A program made the position numbers and the translations under genes. The notes under the pieces are model-generated. The model was not told the DNA's origin. It saw nothing but the letters and a program-made list of their open reading frames with translations, and did not search any database. Shown in pieces: positions 54,711 to 63,024 of a stretch of DNA of 64,000 nt (its first letter is position 1; every line of letters begins with the position of its first letter). Source of the DNA: a virus; the IMG/VR virus record IMGVR_UViG_3300037882_001770, positions 124,001 through 188,000 of that record, one strand, 5' to 3'.

Positions 54711-55499
54711 CTAAAAATCAATGGTAATGCGTTTGGGATAATATACTGACTGTCCCCATGGAGTATTTCCACGACCGCGGCAGTTGTTGACGTATCGTAT
54801 ATTTCTATGATCGCGGTCTACACCTTTGTGATAATGACCAAAACACCAGGCTTTTATTTTATTCTCAGTATCCTCATTTAACGCTAACTCCATGTGAACA
54901 TTACCGAGACAATTGTATCGCCATGACCCAACTAGATCTATATCGTGACTGGTTATCCAAGGTGCCGGTACAGTGTGGCTAACAATTACAATTGCTTTTA
55001 CTTCTTGGTGTTTTTGTAGTTTGTGTACACTGTTGATCAAATAAGCTGCGTCGTGATATGCAATTCCAGTAATTGAGTGGGCACTTGATGATGACGTTTC
55101 TAAATAATCTTGATACCATTGTATTGACTGTTCGTAATCCAGGTTAGGATCAAAATCATAAGTCCACCAACCGTTGGTAGCCAAGAGAGCAACACCGTTG
55201 ATTATAACCACATTGTCTTGCATATAAACGACATTTTTTATAGAAGACAATTCCTTGTCTAACTCTTTATAACTGTCACCAATATCATCTAAGTAATATC
55301 GGTGTTCGTCGTTACCATCAATATAAAATACTGCTTGATAACACTGTCCAAGATGTGCTAACGTTTCAACCAATACCGTGCGGTCTCTGGCCACATCTCC
55401 AGCAACAACACAATATGGGCTGGTAGGTTGCCCAGTCCAATCAAGTGGATCCCAGGTTTCGACATGAAGGTCAGAAATTAAATCAAAGCTAAAAGTCAT
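54711..55499 (-). CDS. Calcineurin-like metallophosphoesterase
   Basis: 262 residues. DLISDLHVE (DxH), VVAGDVARD (GD), YIDGNDEHRY (GND/H), VIVSHTVPAP (SH) and FGHYHKGVD (GHxH) give the two-metal site. It may act on phosphodiesters or phosphomonoesters; the substrate is unknown. A late promoter lies six bases upstream on the minus strand. Confidence 0.92.
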   Translation of the reverse strand: MTFSFDLISDLHVETWDPLDWTGQPTSPYCVVAGDVARDRTVLVETLAHLGQCYQAVFYIDGNDEHRYYLDDIGDSYKELDKELSSIKNVVYMQDNVVIINGVALLATNGWWTYDFDPNLDYEQSIQWYQDYLETSSSSAHSITGIAYHDAAYLINSVHKLQKHQEVKAIVIVSHTVPAPWITSHDIDLVGSWRYNCLGNVHMELALNEDTENKIKAWCFGHYHKGVDRDHRNIRYVNNCRGRGNTPWGQSVYYPKRITIDF

Positions 55500-55505
55500 G
55501 ATAAC

Positions 55506-55513
55506 TATTTACA
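55506..55513 (-). promoter_or_regulatory. T4-type late promoter (TGTAAATA), minus strand
   Basis: Six bases before ATG 55499; predicts a nearly leaderless mRNA for the phosphoesterase. Confidence 0.6.
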
Positions 55514-55525
55514 GAGGATACCATC

Positions 55526-55885
55526 ATGCACATATTATTTGGCAAAGAGCAAGCAACAGAATTATCAGACAAATACACTGTATTAGAACTTGACACCATA
55601 AAGGTTGGATTAAATGGTCCAGAAATAACTGCCTATTGTGCGGTAGAAAACATTCCTTTTGACGAAGTTATGGAGTTGGATACACTAAAAAATATTCATA
55701 ACCAACTAATGTCCGACTATAAAACACGCAATTGGCAAGAATGTTTGGCCAGTATTGACACCCTTAGGGGCAGTTGGAGCGGAGAGTTGGACAGTTTTTA
55801 TACCGAAATGACAGATCGAATTAAAAACTACATAACAAACAATCCAGGACCAAATTGGTCTAATGTGATAATCAAACAGTCGTAA
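55526..55885 (+). CDS. Protein of unknown function
   Basis: 119 residues, HILFGKEQATELSDKYTVLELD, mixed alpha/beta. No family named. Divergent from the phosphoesterase gene. Confidence 0.65.
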   Translation: MHILFGKEQATELSDKYTVLELDTIKVGLNGPEITAYCAVENIPFDEVMELDTLKNIHNQLMSDYKTRNWQECLASIDTLRGSWSGELDSFYTEMTDRIKNYITNNPGPNWSNVIIKQS

Positions 55886-55915
55886 ACATTTAAAACCTCC
55901 ACTTAATTACTTGTT

Positions 55916-55945
55916 CTAGGTCCTATAAATAATAATAGGAGCTAG
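55916..55945 (+). promoter_or_regulatory. Palindrome around the csgF late promoter
   Basis: Arms CTAGGTCCTAT and ATAGGAGCTAG, 11 bases with one mismatch, separated by 8 bases. It flanks and overlaps TATAAATA and reaches into the AGGAG ribosome site. Possible operator or RNA fold. Confidence 0.6.
55924..55931 (+). promoter_or_regulatory. T4-type late promoter of the curli cassette (TATAAATA)
   Basis: Perfect consensus; predicted +1 at about 55937, at the first base of AGGAG; leader about 12 bases. Confidence 0.75.
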
Positions 55946-55948
55946 AGT

Positions 55949-56404
55949 ATGATAATAATAATAAGATTTACTCTGCTATGCATAATTGCGACCTTCCTTC
56001 AAGCCGTCGCATTTTCGGCAGAACTGACTCATCAGTTTTATAGTCCGTCCTTCAGCGGTATCGGCTGGTCTAGTCACGTGCTGACTATTGAACAAATGGA
56101 AGCCGCAAGAACACAAAAAAATAACGACCTGGCACGATCACAACAAGAAAAAGCTGAACGTGATGCTAAAAATACCAACTTGGCCAAGTTCCTGGTCAAT
56201 GTAGAATCACGTATCTACGCACAGCTGAGTAAGCAGTTAGCTGATGCCATGTTTGCCGAAGGCGGTGGCGATTCCGGCAGCATGAATTTTCAAGGAACCA
56301 GTATTAGTTGGGTTAAATCGGCCACTGATGTAACCTTGACTATAACTGAGGCAAGCGGTGGTACCACACAGGTCACAGTTCCTTTGGCGAGCTTTGCGTT
56401 CTAA
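55949..56404 (+). CDS. csgF: CsgF-like curli assembly factor
   Basis: 151 residues, signal peptide (about 1-23, AVAFSA/ELTHQ). The mature N-terminus ELTHQFYSPSFSG resembles CsgF's start (TFQFRNPNFGG), which plugs the CsgG pore. Then a helical part and a C-terminal TEASGGTTQVTVPLASF, like CsgF's end. It should help CsgG export or anchor the curlin. It shares one base with csgG. Confidence 0.8.
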   Translation: MIIIIRFTLLCIIATFLQAVAFSAELTHQFYSPSFSGIGWSSHVLTIEQMEAARTQKNNDLARSQQEKAERDAKNTNLAKFLVNVESRIYAQLSKQLADAMFAEGGGDSGSMNFQGTSISWVKSATDVTLTITEASGGTTQVTVPLASFAF

Positions 56405-57186
56405 TGAAAAGACTTGCTTTACTTTTCTGCACTCTGGCCTTGACAGGTTGTGCCAATCTGCAGCAGATTGTGTTTCAGGAAGAACCAATCAAATTAGAAC
56501 CCAAACAAAATCTCATGATGCAATTACCGGTACTCGACGGCCCACCTATGACAGTGGCAGTATATGGATTTAGAGATTTAACCGGTCAAATGAAACCCAA
56601 TGAAAGGCTGGCTGTATTTTCAAAAGCAGTAACGCAGGGCGGTGAAGTTTTTTTAATCAAAAGTTTAAAAGATTCAAAAGGATGGTTTCGCGTGGTTGAA
56701 CGAGTAGGACTTGATAATCTTATCAAAGAACGACAGCTGATTCGAAACCAAAGAGAAGTTTACGAGGGCAAAGACGCCAAGCCTTTGAAACCCTTGACTG
56801 TGGCCGGTGTCATACTGGAAGGCGGTATTGTTGGTTATGACAGCAACATCAGATCAGGCGGTAATGGTGCCAGATTTCTTGGCATAGGCGGTAGTCAACA
56901 GTATAGAGTAGACGAAGTTACCGTTAGTCTAAGGTTAATTTCCATCAGCTCAGGAGAAGTACTGTTAACCAATGCTGTAAGTAAGACCATTTACTCTACA
57001 GCACATAATGTGGGAGTTTTACGATTTGTAGATGCCGGAACCAAGGCACTGGAATTGGAAAATGGAGCCGCATTGAATGAGCCCACAACCTATGCAGTAC
57101 GTGTGGCCATTGAACAGTCTGTTTACGAATTAATAATCGAAGGACAGCGAAAGGGGCTTTGGAATTTTGTCCAGAGCAAAAACTAA
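56404..57186 (+). CDS. csgG: CsgG outer-membrane secretion channel lipoprotein
   Basis: 260 residues. Lipobox LTGC (Cys15), then PMTVAVYGFRDLTGQMKP, SKGWFRVVERVGLDNLIKERQ and VDEVTVSLRLISISSGEVLLT match CsgG. CsgG forms a nonameric outer-membrane pore that exports curlin. CsgG-type genes are known from some phages, where a lysis or pore role was also considered. The curlin gene follows two bases before its ATG. Confidence 0.93.
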   Translation: MKRLALLFCTLALTGCANLQQIVFQEEPIKLEPKQNLMMQLPVLDGPPMTVAVYGFRDLTGQMKPNERLAVFSKAVTQGGEVFLIKSLKDSKGWFRVVERVGLDNLIKERQLIRNQREVYEGKDAKPLKPLTVAGVILEGGIVGYDSNIRSGGNGARFLGIGGSQQYRVDEVTVSLRLISISSGEVLLTNAVSKTIYSTAHNVGVLRFVDAGTKALELENGAALNEPTTYAVRVAIEQSVYELIIEGQRKGLWNFVQSKN

Positions 57187-57187
57187 A

Positions 57188-57814
57188 ATGAAATCAAGAA
57201 AGACAAGCGTTGGTAAGTTGCTGAGTAAATTACTTACTGTAGCAGGTATTACATTTATGAGTTGTACCATATCGGTTGCTAACGAAGTTTATGTTGAGCA
57301 GGTAGGCGACAGTAGTACTGTCAACATTACTCAGCAAGGTTCGGACAATCGTGTAGGCACAGCATTATCTCCAGCATTTATAGGCAGTGGCAGCAACACT
57401 GTAAATATTGATCAAATTGGTAGTACCAACACTTTGGACATGACAGTCAACGGTGCGGGAACCGATGTTACAGTGTCAACTACAGGCAGCAACAATGTAC
57501 AGGAGATTACCTGCGGTACTACACAAAGTGCAGGGTGTAGCGGCAGTTCCATTACACAAACTATAGTAGGTGATTCAAATACTATAACACAAGATTTAGG
57601 TTCCGGAGCCAACCATACCAGTACTATTGCAGTAACAGGAGATACCAACTCTGTTACTCATACCAGTACTGCAACTGGAACAACTTCAGCAGATATCGCT
57701 GTAGCAGGCAATACTAACACAGTATCAGTTAACCAATCAGGAATGTTAAATCATAGTGTTACAGTTAATAGCAGCGGCAATCTTAATAACATTAGCATTA
57801 TTCAGCAAGACTAG
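57188..57814 (+). CDS. Curlin-repeat (CsgA/CsgB-like) secreted protein
   Basis: 208 residues from ATG 57188, signal peptide about 1-33. Repeats of the type SxxxQxGxxNxxxxxQ, e.g. VYVEQVGDSSTVNITQQGSDN, NTVNIDQIGSTN, SITQTIVGDSN, TVSVNQSGMLN, ISIIQQD. This is an amyloid curlin pattern, and its place after csgG fits an exported cargo. It may coat infected cells or aid aggregation. Confidence 0.85.
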   Translation: MKSRKTSVGKLLSKLLTVAGITFMSCTISVANEVYVEQVGDSSTVNITQQGSDNRVGTALSPAFIGSGSNTVNIDQIGSTNTLDMTVNGAGTDVTVSTTGSNNVQEITCGTTQSAGCSGSSITQTIVGDSNTITQDLGSGANHTSTIAVTGDTNSVTHTSTATGTTSADIAVAGNTNTVSVNQSGMLNHSVTVNSSGNLNNISIIQQD

Positions 57815-58838
57815 TCTATCGGCGGTGGGTCGAGTTACAGAACAAACTGGGCCCACCGAGATAGTAAGAAACAAACGGTCACAGCCGAGTACAGTTAATG
57901 CTCCAGTCGAGATGAACGACACTATTGTCACGGCCAAAGCAAATGCCAAGCTGACCTTTGACGACAATACCACTGTGAATATAACCGAGCAAAGTAAACT
58001 GGTAATCGACGATTTTGTATATGATTCTAAACAAGGATCGGGTAAGCTGGCTATGAAAATGGTGCAGGGCACTGCCAGGTATACATCGGGACAAATAGCC
58101 AAAAATTCTCCGCAGAATGTCAATATTAAAACTCCTACCGCCACTGTGGCAGTGCGTGGCACAGACTTTTCAATGACCGTGGACGAGCTGGGCCGTAGCC
58201 TTGTCATGTTGCTGCCTAGCTGCGATGACAAAGGTTGTGTGACCGGCGTCATTGTTGTTTCAAATGAATCTGGATCGGTGTTGATGGATGTGGCTTTTCA
58301 AACCACAATAGTTTCTAGTTTGACTGCACCGCCGAGTGCGCCAGTGATTGTCAACATTGATCAGGCCAATATCAACAATCTACTGATTGTAAGCCCGCCC
58401 ACTGAGGTCAGTGCCAATGATCAAGAAAAAAATCAACAAACTGCACTTGATATAAATTTCTTGAACAAGGATTTACTCAAATACAACGAGTTAGACAAAA
58501 ATGAATTAGAAAAGTTTAGATCCCTGGATATTAATTTTTTGGATATAGACCTATTAGTAAATCTGTTAGATCTAAGTACTGCCCAACTAGCCACCAGTCA
58601 AGAACAACTTTCTAACGAAGCCAGTTTGTTGCCAAAATATTCGCCTGGCTCTGGAATAACCTATTATTTCAGCGACGACGAAAGCCGAGTAACTCTCCGC
58701 AAGGCCACTACCCATACAGCGGAGATTACGGTAGCGGTTGATCATGAGGTCATGATCAACATTACTCAAGATGGTACAGCAGTAACTCAACAGGTTAACA
58801 AAGGCGGTACATCAACTATTAATATTATTCAACGTTAG
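57756..58838 (+). CDS. FecR-domain periplasmic protein with curlin-like tail
   Basis: 360 residues. GTG 57756 starts inside the curlin gene in another frame, and the overlap (59 bases) encodes a signal peptide (LIAAAILITLALFSKTSLSA). The FecR core is TEQTGPTEIV ... VNAPVEMNDTIVT and the PTATVAVRGTDFSMTV motif near residues 125-140. The last residues (VMINITQDGTAVTQQ ... TINIIQR) resemble curlin repeats. FecR-type proteins sense periplasmic state; here the partner is probably the next gene. Confidence 0.85.
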   Translation: MLQLIAAAILITLALFSKTSLSAVGRVTEQTGPTEIVRNKRSQPSTVNAPVEMNDTIVTAKANAKLTFDDNTTVNITEQSKLVIDDFVYDSKQGSGKLAMKMVQGTARYTSGQIAKNSPQNVNIKTPTATVAVRGTDFSMTVDELGRSLVMLLPSCDDKGCVTGVIVVSNESGSVLMDVAFQTTIVSSLTAPPSAPVIVNIDQANINNLLIVSPPTEVSANDQEKNQQTALDINFLNKDLLKYNELDKNELEKFRSLDINFLDIDLLVNLLDLSTAQLATSQEQLSNEASLLPKYSPGSGITYYFSDDESRVTLRKATTHTAEITVAVDHEVMINITQDGTAVTQQVNKGGTSTINIIQR

Positions 58839-58930
58839 CTCTAGAGCATATACGCCGTTTATTTTTTGCAATTAGTTCTTAAATAAAAAGCAGGCATAAT
58901 AACTACAACAAGCCGGCTACGGAAGATTTT

Positions 58931-58958
58931 ATACCCACTTTATCGTGGGTATTTTTTT
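58931..58958 (+). terminator. Rho-independent terminator
   Basis: ATACCCAC / GTGGGTAT 8-bp stem, 6-base loop, seven T residues. It lies between the FecR gene and the cyclase gene, so these may be separately transcribed. Confidence 0.88.
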
Positions 58959-58971
58959 CCTTAAATAACTT

Positions 58972-61023
58972 ATGTTGAAAAAAATCTTAACAAGTCCGTG
59001 GACTGCACTATTAACACTAGCCTTAGTAGCAAGTTTGCGTGTAGCAGATCCAATCTTTGTCGAAAGCGTTCGTCTACGCTACTTTGACACACTAGTGACC
59101 GACCAACCCGCAGAGGTTATTGGTGTAAGCGTTGTAAACATAGATGAGAAAGCTCTGGAACGTTATGGTCAATTTCCTTTTAGCCGAGACATCTACGGTG
59201 CTATCATCCGTGATCTATACAGCCGTAATGCTGGCCTAGTTGTGTTTAATGTTCTTACTCCTGATCGAGATAGAATGGGCCGGGACAAGGAGTACATACA
59301 GGCTCTTCGACAATATCCAACAATTCTTCCCAGTGTTGGGTCAACAACAACAAGAAACCAACCAAAAAATCCAGGATCGGCAATCATAGGCCCGTATGGG
59401 CTAGATGCGTTTATTAACTATCCTGGTATTATTGCTAATATACCTGCTGTTGAAAATGCTGCTACAGGAGTTGGTATAGTAAACACTTTGCCTGAAGTTG
59501 ACGGCGTGGTGCGTCGTATGCCCTTGGTTGTTGCTAATAATGGTAAGCTATACCCAAGTCTGGCCATGGAAACAATGCGTGTAGCTGCCGGGGACTCAAC
59601 ATTCCAAGTTAAGATTAATGAACAGGGTGTTGAAAAAATGCGTATTCCAAAGTTTGGTCCTATTGCGACAGATAGTTTAAGTCGTATCTGGATTGACTGG
59701 AGCTTGGTTCCAGAAAAATATAGTTTAATGAACTTGCCCAAGGACTTTGACGGCGAAATAGTTATTGTCGGGGTGTCGGCACAAGGATTAAGTAATCCAA
59801 TAGCAACAAGTTTAGGCGAAATGTTGCCACAAGATTTACAAGCAGCAGTATTGGGCACAGTGATTGCCAATAAAGATCGACCAGCTATTACACGTCCGGA
59901 CTGGGCCGACGGAACAGAGATTATATTTGTATTGGCAGCAGGTGTTTTAGCATTATTTTTATCAAGGTGGACTTATGTTGGAATTTCTTTTTCTGTGCTG
60001 TTACTCGGTAGCAGTGTATTACTTTCTGGTTGGTTGTATCGAAGTCATGCTTGGCTTGTGGACGCAACTTTTCCGATCGCTAGCCTTGTGCTTGTGCTTC
60101 TCCATGCCTATGGTGTTAAGTTTGTAAGTGAGTTCTTACAGAAGCAGGCTATCAAAAAGCAGTTTGCTGGCTACTGCTCTAAAGAAGTTGTGGAGATTCT
60201 ACAGAAAGACCCTGGCTTAATCAAGCGTGGTGTACGCAAAGACGTTAGTGTAATGTTTAGTGACCTGCGTGGATTTACCCCCATTGGTGAACACTACGGT
60301 GACGATGTAGGCGGCCTAGGCAAGTACATGAACGGTTATATGGATGCAATCTCAAAACCTATCATGGACAACAATGGCATGGTCATCAAGTATGTAGGTG
60401 ATGCCTCAATGCACATACACGGTGCTCCGATTGATGATGCTAGTCATGCACATACCATTGTCAAAGTTGGTCTTGAAATGTTAGATGCTGTTGATGAATA
60501 TACTAAACAGATGGAAGCACAAGGTTTACCACCGGCTGCAATGGGTTGGGGTTGTAACACAGGTATTGGTTTTATTGGTGAGATGGGGTCAACTGATAGA
60601 CACAGTTACGATATCTTGGGCGACATGGTTAGTACTGCGGCAAGACTAGAAGCACGTTGCAAAGCATACGGTGTACTATGTATTATTGGTGCTGAGACAT
60701 ACAACAGAACCAAAGACGATTTTTTCTACTTGCTATTGGATAACTTACAACCCAAGGGCAAAACTGTAGCAGATTTGATCTATACAGCACTCCGTACCAA
60801 AGGCGCTGACTACAGTAAAGACCTTGCTACACATAATAAGATGCATGAGTTGTACCGACAGAAACAATTTGATGCGGCTGTTATATTGTGCAAAGAATTG
60901 CACGGCAAGTTTGGCGGGCAAATGGACAAGTACTACAAGATGTGGGTCGAACGTTGTGATTTTATGAAACAACAAAATCTGTCAGACAACTGGAACGGTG
61001 AGTTTGTAGCTCACGAAAAATGA
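58972..61023 (+). CDS. CHASE2-domain adenylate cyclase (class III)
   Basis: 683 residues. N-terminal membrane segment, extracytoplasmic CHASE2 domain (about 30-310), three membrane segments (about 318-395), cytoplasmic cyclase domain (about 415-600). Metal Asp D431 (FSDLRGFT) and D477 (VGDAS), and R558 are present, as is the adenine-site Asp in SYDILGD. The transition-state Asn is Ser (S554). Likely makes cAMP, perhaps weakly. A TTAAATA box lies four bases upstream of the ATG. Confidence 0.9.
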   Translation: MLKKILTSPWTALLTLALVASLRVADPIFVESVRLRYFDTLVTDQPAEVIGVSVVNIDEKALERYGQFPFSRDIYGAIIRDLYSRNAGLVVFNVLTPDRDRMGRDKEYIQALRQYPTILPSVGSTTTRNQPKNPGSAIIGPYGLDAFINYPGIIANIPAVENAATGVGIVNTLPEVDGVVRRMPLVVANNGKLYPSLAMETMRVAAGDSTFQVKINEQGVEKMRIPKFGPIATDSLSRIWIDWSLVPEKYSLMNLPKDFDGEIVIVGVSAQGLSNPIATSLGEMLPQDLQAAVLGTVIANKDRPAITRPDWADGTEIIFVLAAGVLALFLSRWTYVGISFSVLLLGSSVLLSGWLYRSHAWLVDATFPIASLVLVLLHAYGVKFVSEFLQKQAIKKQFAGYCSKEVVEILQKDPGLIKRGVRKDVSVMFSDLRGFTPIGEHYGDDVGGLGKYMNGYMDAISKPIMDNNGMVIKYVGDASMHIHGAPIDDASHAHTIVKVGLEMLDAVDEYTKQMEAQGLPPAAMGWGCNTGIGFIGEMGSTDRHSYDILGDMVSTAARLEARCKAYGVLCIIGAETYNRTKDDFFYLLLDNLQPKGKTVADLIYTALRTKGADYSKDLATHNKMHELYRQKQFDAAVILCKELHGKFGGQMDKYYKMWVERCDFMKQQNLSDNWNGEFVAHEK

Positions 61024-61163
61024 TCATAAACATTTTTGTTGACACCTATGTATGGTGGTTCCTACAGTTGTATTTTTTACCATACCGTTTTCCTAAATAC
61101 GGAAGTGAAGTTGATTGTATTATACGCCAGTACAGTTTAAATGGCTTGTGTCAACACCGTTAA
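61020..61163 (+). CDS. Very small protein (47 aa)
   Basis: ATG overlaps the cyclase stop by four bases. MIINIFVDTYVWWFLQLYF is hydrophobic and aromatic. The end overlaps the convergent gene by four bases. Support is only the overlap; function unknown. Confidence 0.45.
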   Translation: MIINIFVDTYVWWFLQLYFLPYRFPKYGSEVDCIIRQYSLNGLCQHR

Positions 61164-61573
61164 TTAACAGGTAATCGAAGATGGAAGGCTAAGGCACTTG
61201 CTCCACCAGAATTAACTTGCGGTATGGCAATAGCACAAATGTACCGGTAACATACTTCTGGAAAAGCCATCGGTGTTACTGTGTAGGCACTATATCCGGT
61301 GACCAATCCTGTACCAATGCCTAAGTCCCAGGGTCCGTCTTTATATACACTATAACGAGCATAACCATAGGCACTGCCGCGATATTCGCTATTGCGATAC
61401 CACCCACCTGACACGGTCCAACGATCTGCAACAGTTTGTTCAATGCCTATTCCGTAATTAACTCCGTTGAATCCAGCACGATCATGTATGCTGACCCCGT
61501 TGATTTGAACGTATGTTTTTGCTAGAGATAAGTTGCATACTGTCAGTAACAGTATGGCTACAAGTGTTTTCAC
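61160..61573 (-). CDS. Secreted or outer-membrane-type protein
   Basis: 137 residues, GTG start, signal peptide (VAILLLTVCNLSLA). The rest has alternating beta patterns with Tyr/Gly (GGWYRNSEYRGSAYGYARY), as in small outer-membrane barrels. No family named. It starts the minus-strand membrane cluster. Confidence 0.65.
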   Translation of the reverse strand: MKTLVAILLLTVCNLSLAKTYVQINGVSIHDRAGFNGVNYGIGIEQTVADRWTVSGGWYRNSEYRGSAYGYARYSVYKDGPWDLGIGTGLVTGYSAYTVTPMAFPEVCYRYICAIAIPQVNSGGASALAFHLRLPVN

Positions 61574-61581
61574 ACCAGTAC

Positions 61582-61878
61582 TTATTTGTCTTTTTGTGTA
61601 ACTTCGTTAATTTGTGATTCGGCTTCTACACGTTCATGTTCGATAGTCTTGCCGCGTAGGTGTAGTACTGTATTAACCTTTTGGTTTAAACGAATCAAGT
61701 CGTTGTCCAGCATACGGATACGATCTATTAAAGCAATAAGAACGGTATTGGCGTCGCTGATAACAGGCTTGACTTCTGTAGTAGCCCAGGTCCATACATA
61801 TTTGATGATAAATCCCATACCGACTGCCATCACAATCGGAAACCCATATTTGTTTACTAATCCAACTATATCACCCAT
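61582..61878 (-). CDS. Holin-like small membrane protein, paralogue A
   Basis: 98 residues. Membrane segment at about 12-28 (GFPIVMAVGMGFIIKYVW), then a coiled coil (ALIDRIRMLDNDLIRLN). Paralogous to the gene at 62655 (same GFPI start and DxRxxxxxxDxIR pattern). A BhlA/UviB-like holin is possible. Confidence 0.6.
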   Translation of the reverse strand: MGDIVGLVNKYGFPIVMAVGMGFIIKYVWTWATTEVKPVISDANTVLIALIDRIRMLDNDLIRLNQKVNTVLHLRGKTIEHERVEAESQINEVTQKDK

Positions 61879-61879
61879 T

Positions 61880-62077
61880 TTATTTTTTCCACGGACTTGT
61901 TGCTCCGCCCTTTTCTAATCTGTCTATTTTTTGTTGCAGGTTACGGTTGAGGTCAATCCATTGCTTACCGTTTTGTTTCATTTCTTCCAGTGTCAACAAC
62001 GCATACAAACTTATAATGATAGCGATGCCACCCATGATGAACCCAATGAATGCATAGGTAACTTCCAATGTCATCAT
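61880..62077 (-). CDS. Small membrane protein
   Basis: 65 residues, membrane segment about 7-28, then a charged coil. ATG overlaps the stop of the upstream minus-strand gene. Spanin- or holin-accessory-like by layout only. Confidence 0.58.
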   Translation of the reverse strand: MMTLEVTYAFIGFIMGGIAIIISLYALLTLEEMKQNGKQWIDLNRNLQQKIDRLEKGGATSPWKK

Positions 62078-62214
62078 GCTAGTAATCCCACTACTACGCC
62101 GGCTACAAATGCTATCAAGGCAGCCTTGGCCAAATCTATATCGGTCCAGATTGGATGATTATGTCCATATTCAGCAATGCTTTTAGGCAAATTCCCAGGC
62201 TTAAATTTATTCAT
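62074..62214 (-). CDS. Very small membrane protein (46 aa)
   Basis: MNKFKPGNLPKSIAEYGHNH at the N-terminus and a C-terminal membrane segment (AALIAFVAGVVVGLLA). Stop overlaps the next ATG by four bases (ATGA), start overlaps the upstream gene by eight bases. Likely real. Confidence 0.58.
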   Translation of the reverse strand: MNKFKPGNLPKSIAEYGHNHPIWTDIDLAKAALIAFVAGVVVGLLA

Positions 62215-62395
62215 TATTCTTTCCGTCTCTTAAAAATTTTTCTAGTGGATCTACTTTGACCAGCATAGCACGACCGTTGACATTTTTAACTTGGAAGTAG
62301 TCGCCGCCCTTCCACCCTAACTTGTCTATATCAAGTTCAGAATCTAATAGAATTCTATTAGGTTCTAAATCCCAGGTATAATCGCAATATAACAT
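62207..62395 (-). CDS. Small conserved phage protein
   Basis: 62 residues, MLYCDYTWDLEPNRILLDSE, with GWKGGDYFQVKNVNGRAML, a compact beta fold. Conserved-looking in T4-like phages; function unknown. Confidence 0.65.
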   Translation of the reverse strand: MLYCDYTWDLEPNRILLDSELDIDKLGWKGGDYFQVKNVNGRAMLVKVDPLEKFLRDGKNNE

Positions 62396-62655
62396 TACTT
62401 GGCCTTGTTTATATCACTTAATTGATCAGCACAAGCACGAATGTCTTTGCTTAGTGCGCCTACTCCAATTTTTTGTTCAACTTCTCTAGCAATATCGTGT
62501 AAATGTATTACCAAGTATTCGATATCAAAATTCATTATATTTGCTCCTTCTTTGAGAAACTTTTTGAGTTTTCTAGTTCTTATTTCTTCTTCACAGATGG
62601 CCATATTTCTTATAATTTGCTCTCGGCGATTTGTTACGTTTTCCCAAGTGGACAT
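62395..62655 (-). CDS. Protein of unknown function
   Basis: 86 residues, helical, MSTWENVTNRREQIIRNM. One-base overlap with both neighbours. Confidence 0.65.
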   Translation of the reverse strand: MSTWENVTNRREQIIRNMAICEEEIRTRKLKKFLKEGANIMNFDIEYLVIHLHDIAREVEQKIGVGALSKDIRACADQLSDINKAK

Positions 62656-62936
62656 TAATCTCTCCTTGCATCGTTTTTGCCGTCGGCACGAGCAATACGG
62701 TCAGTATCGGGCTTTAATCCTAGTGCGTTGCTTACAATTGTATCAATACGGATGACATCGTGATTCATTGTTTTAACACGATTGTCCAAGGCTGTGATAA
62801 TTCCGGCCATGCCTTTGATGGCCGACAACACGCCAGCCAATAACAGTTTGATAGTTAGATATACAAAATAGCCACCAGCTAGTGCCGTAGCAATTGGAAA
62901 ACCCAGATCCCCAATAATTTTGAAGATTTCATTCAT
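62655..62936 (-). CDS. Holin-like small membrane protein, paralogue B
   Basis: 93 residues. Hydrophobic N-terminal part (LGFPIATALAGGYFVYLTIKLLLAG), then a coil and a basic tail. Paralogue of 61582. AGGAG upstream and a late promoter at 62975-62982 in this strand, with a 38-base leader. Confidence 0.62.
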   Translation of the reverse strand: MNEIFKIIGDLGFPIATALAGGYFVYLTIKLLLAGVLSAIKGMAGIITALDNRVKTMNHDVIRIDTIVSNALGLKPDTDRIARADGKNDARRD

Positions 62937-62974
62937 ACTCAGCTCCTTTTGTTAGAGTCTTTTTGTTGTATGAA

Positions 62975-62982
62975 TATTTATT
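62975..62982 (-). promoter_or_regulatory. T4-type late promoter (AATAAATA), minus strand
   Basis: Drives the minus-strand cluster of small membrane proteins (62936 down to 61160). Confidence 0.6.
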
Positions 62983-63024
62983 GAAAAATTAGATTTACAT
63001 CAACTCCGGAATTAACAGGGTATA

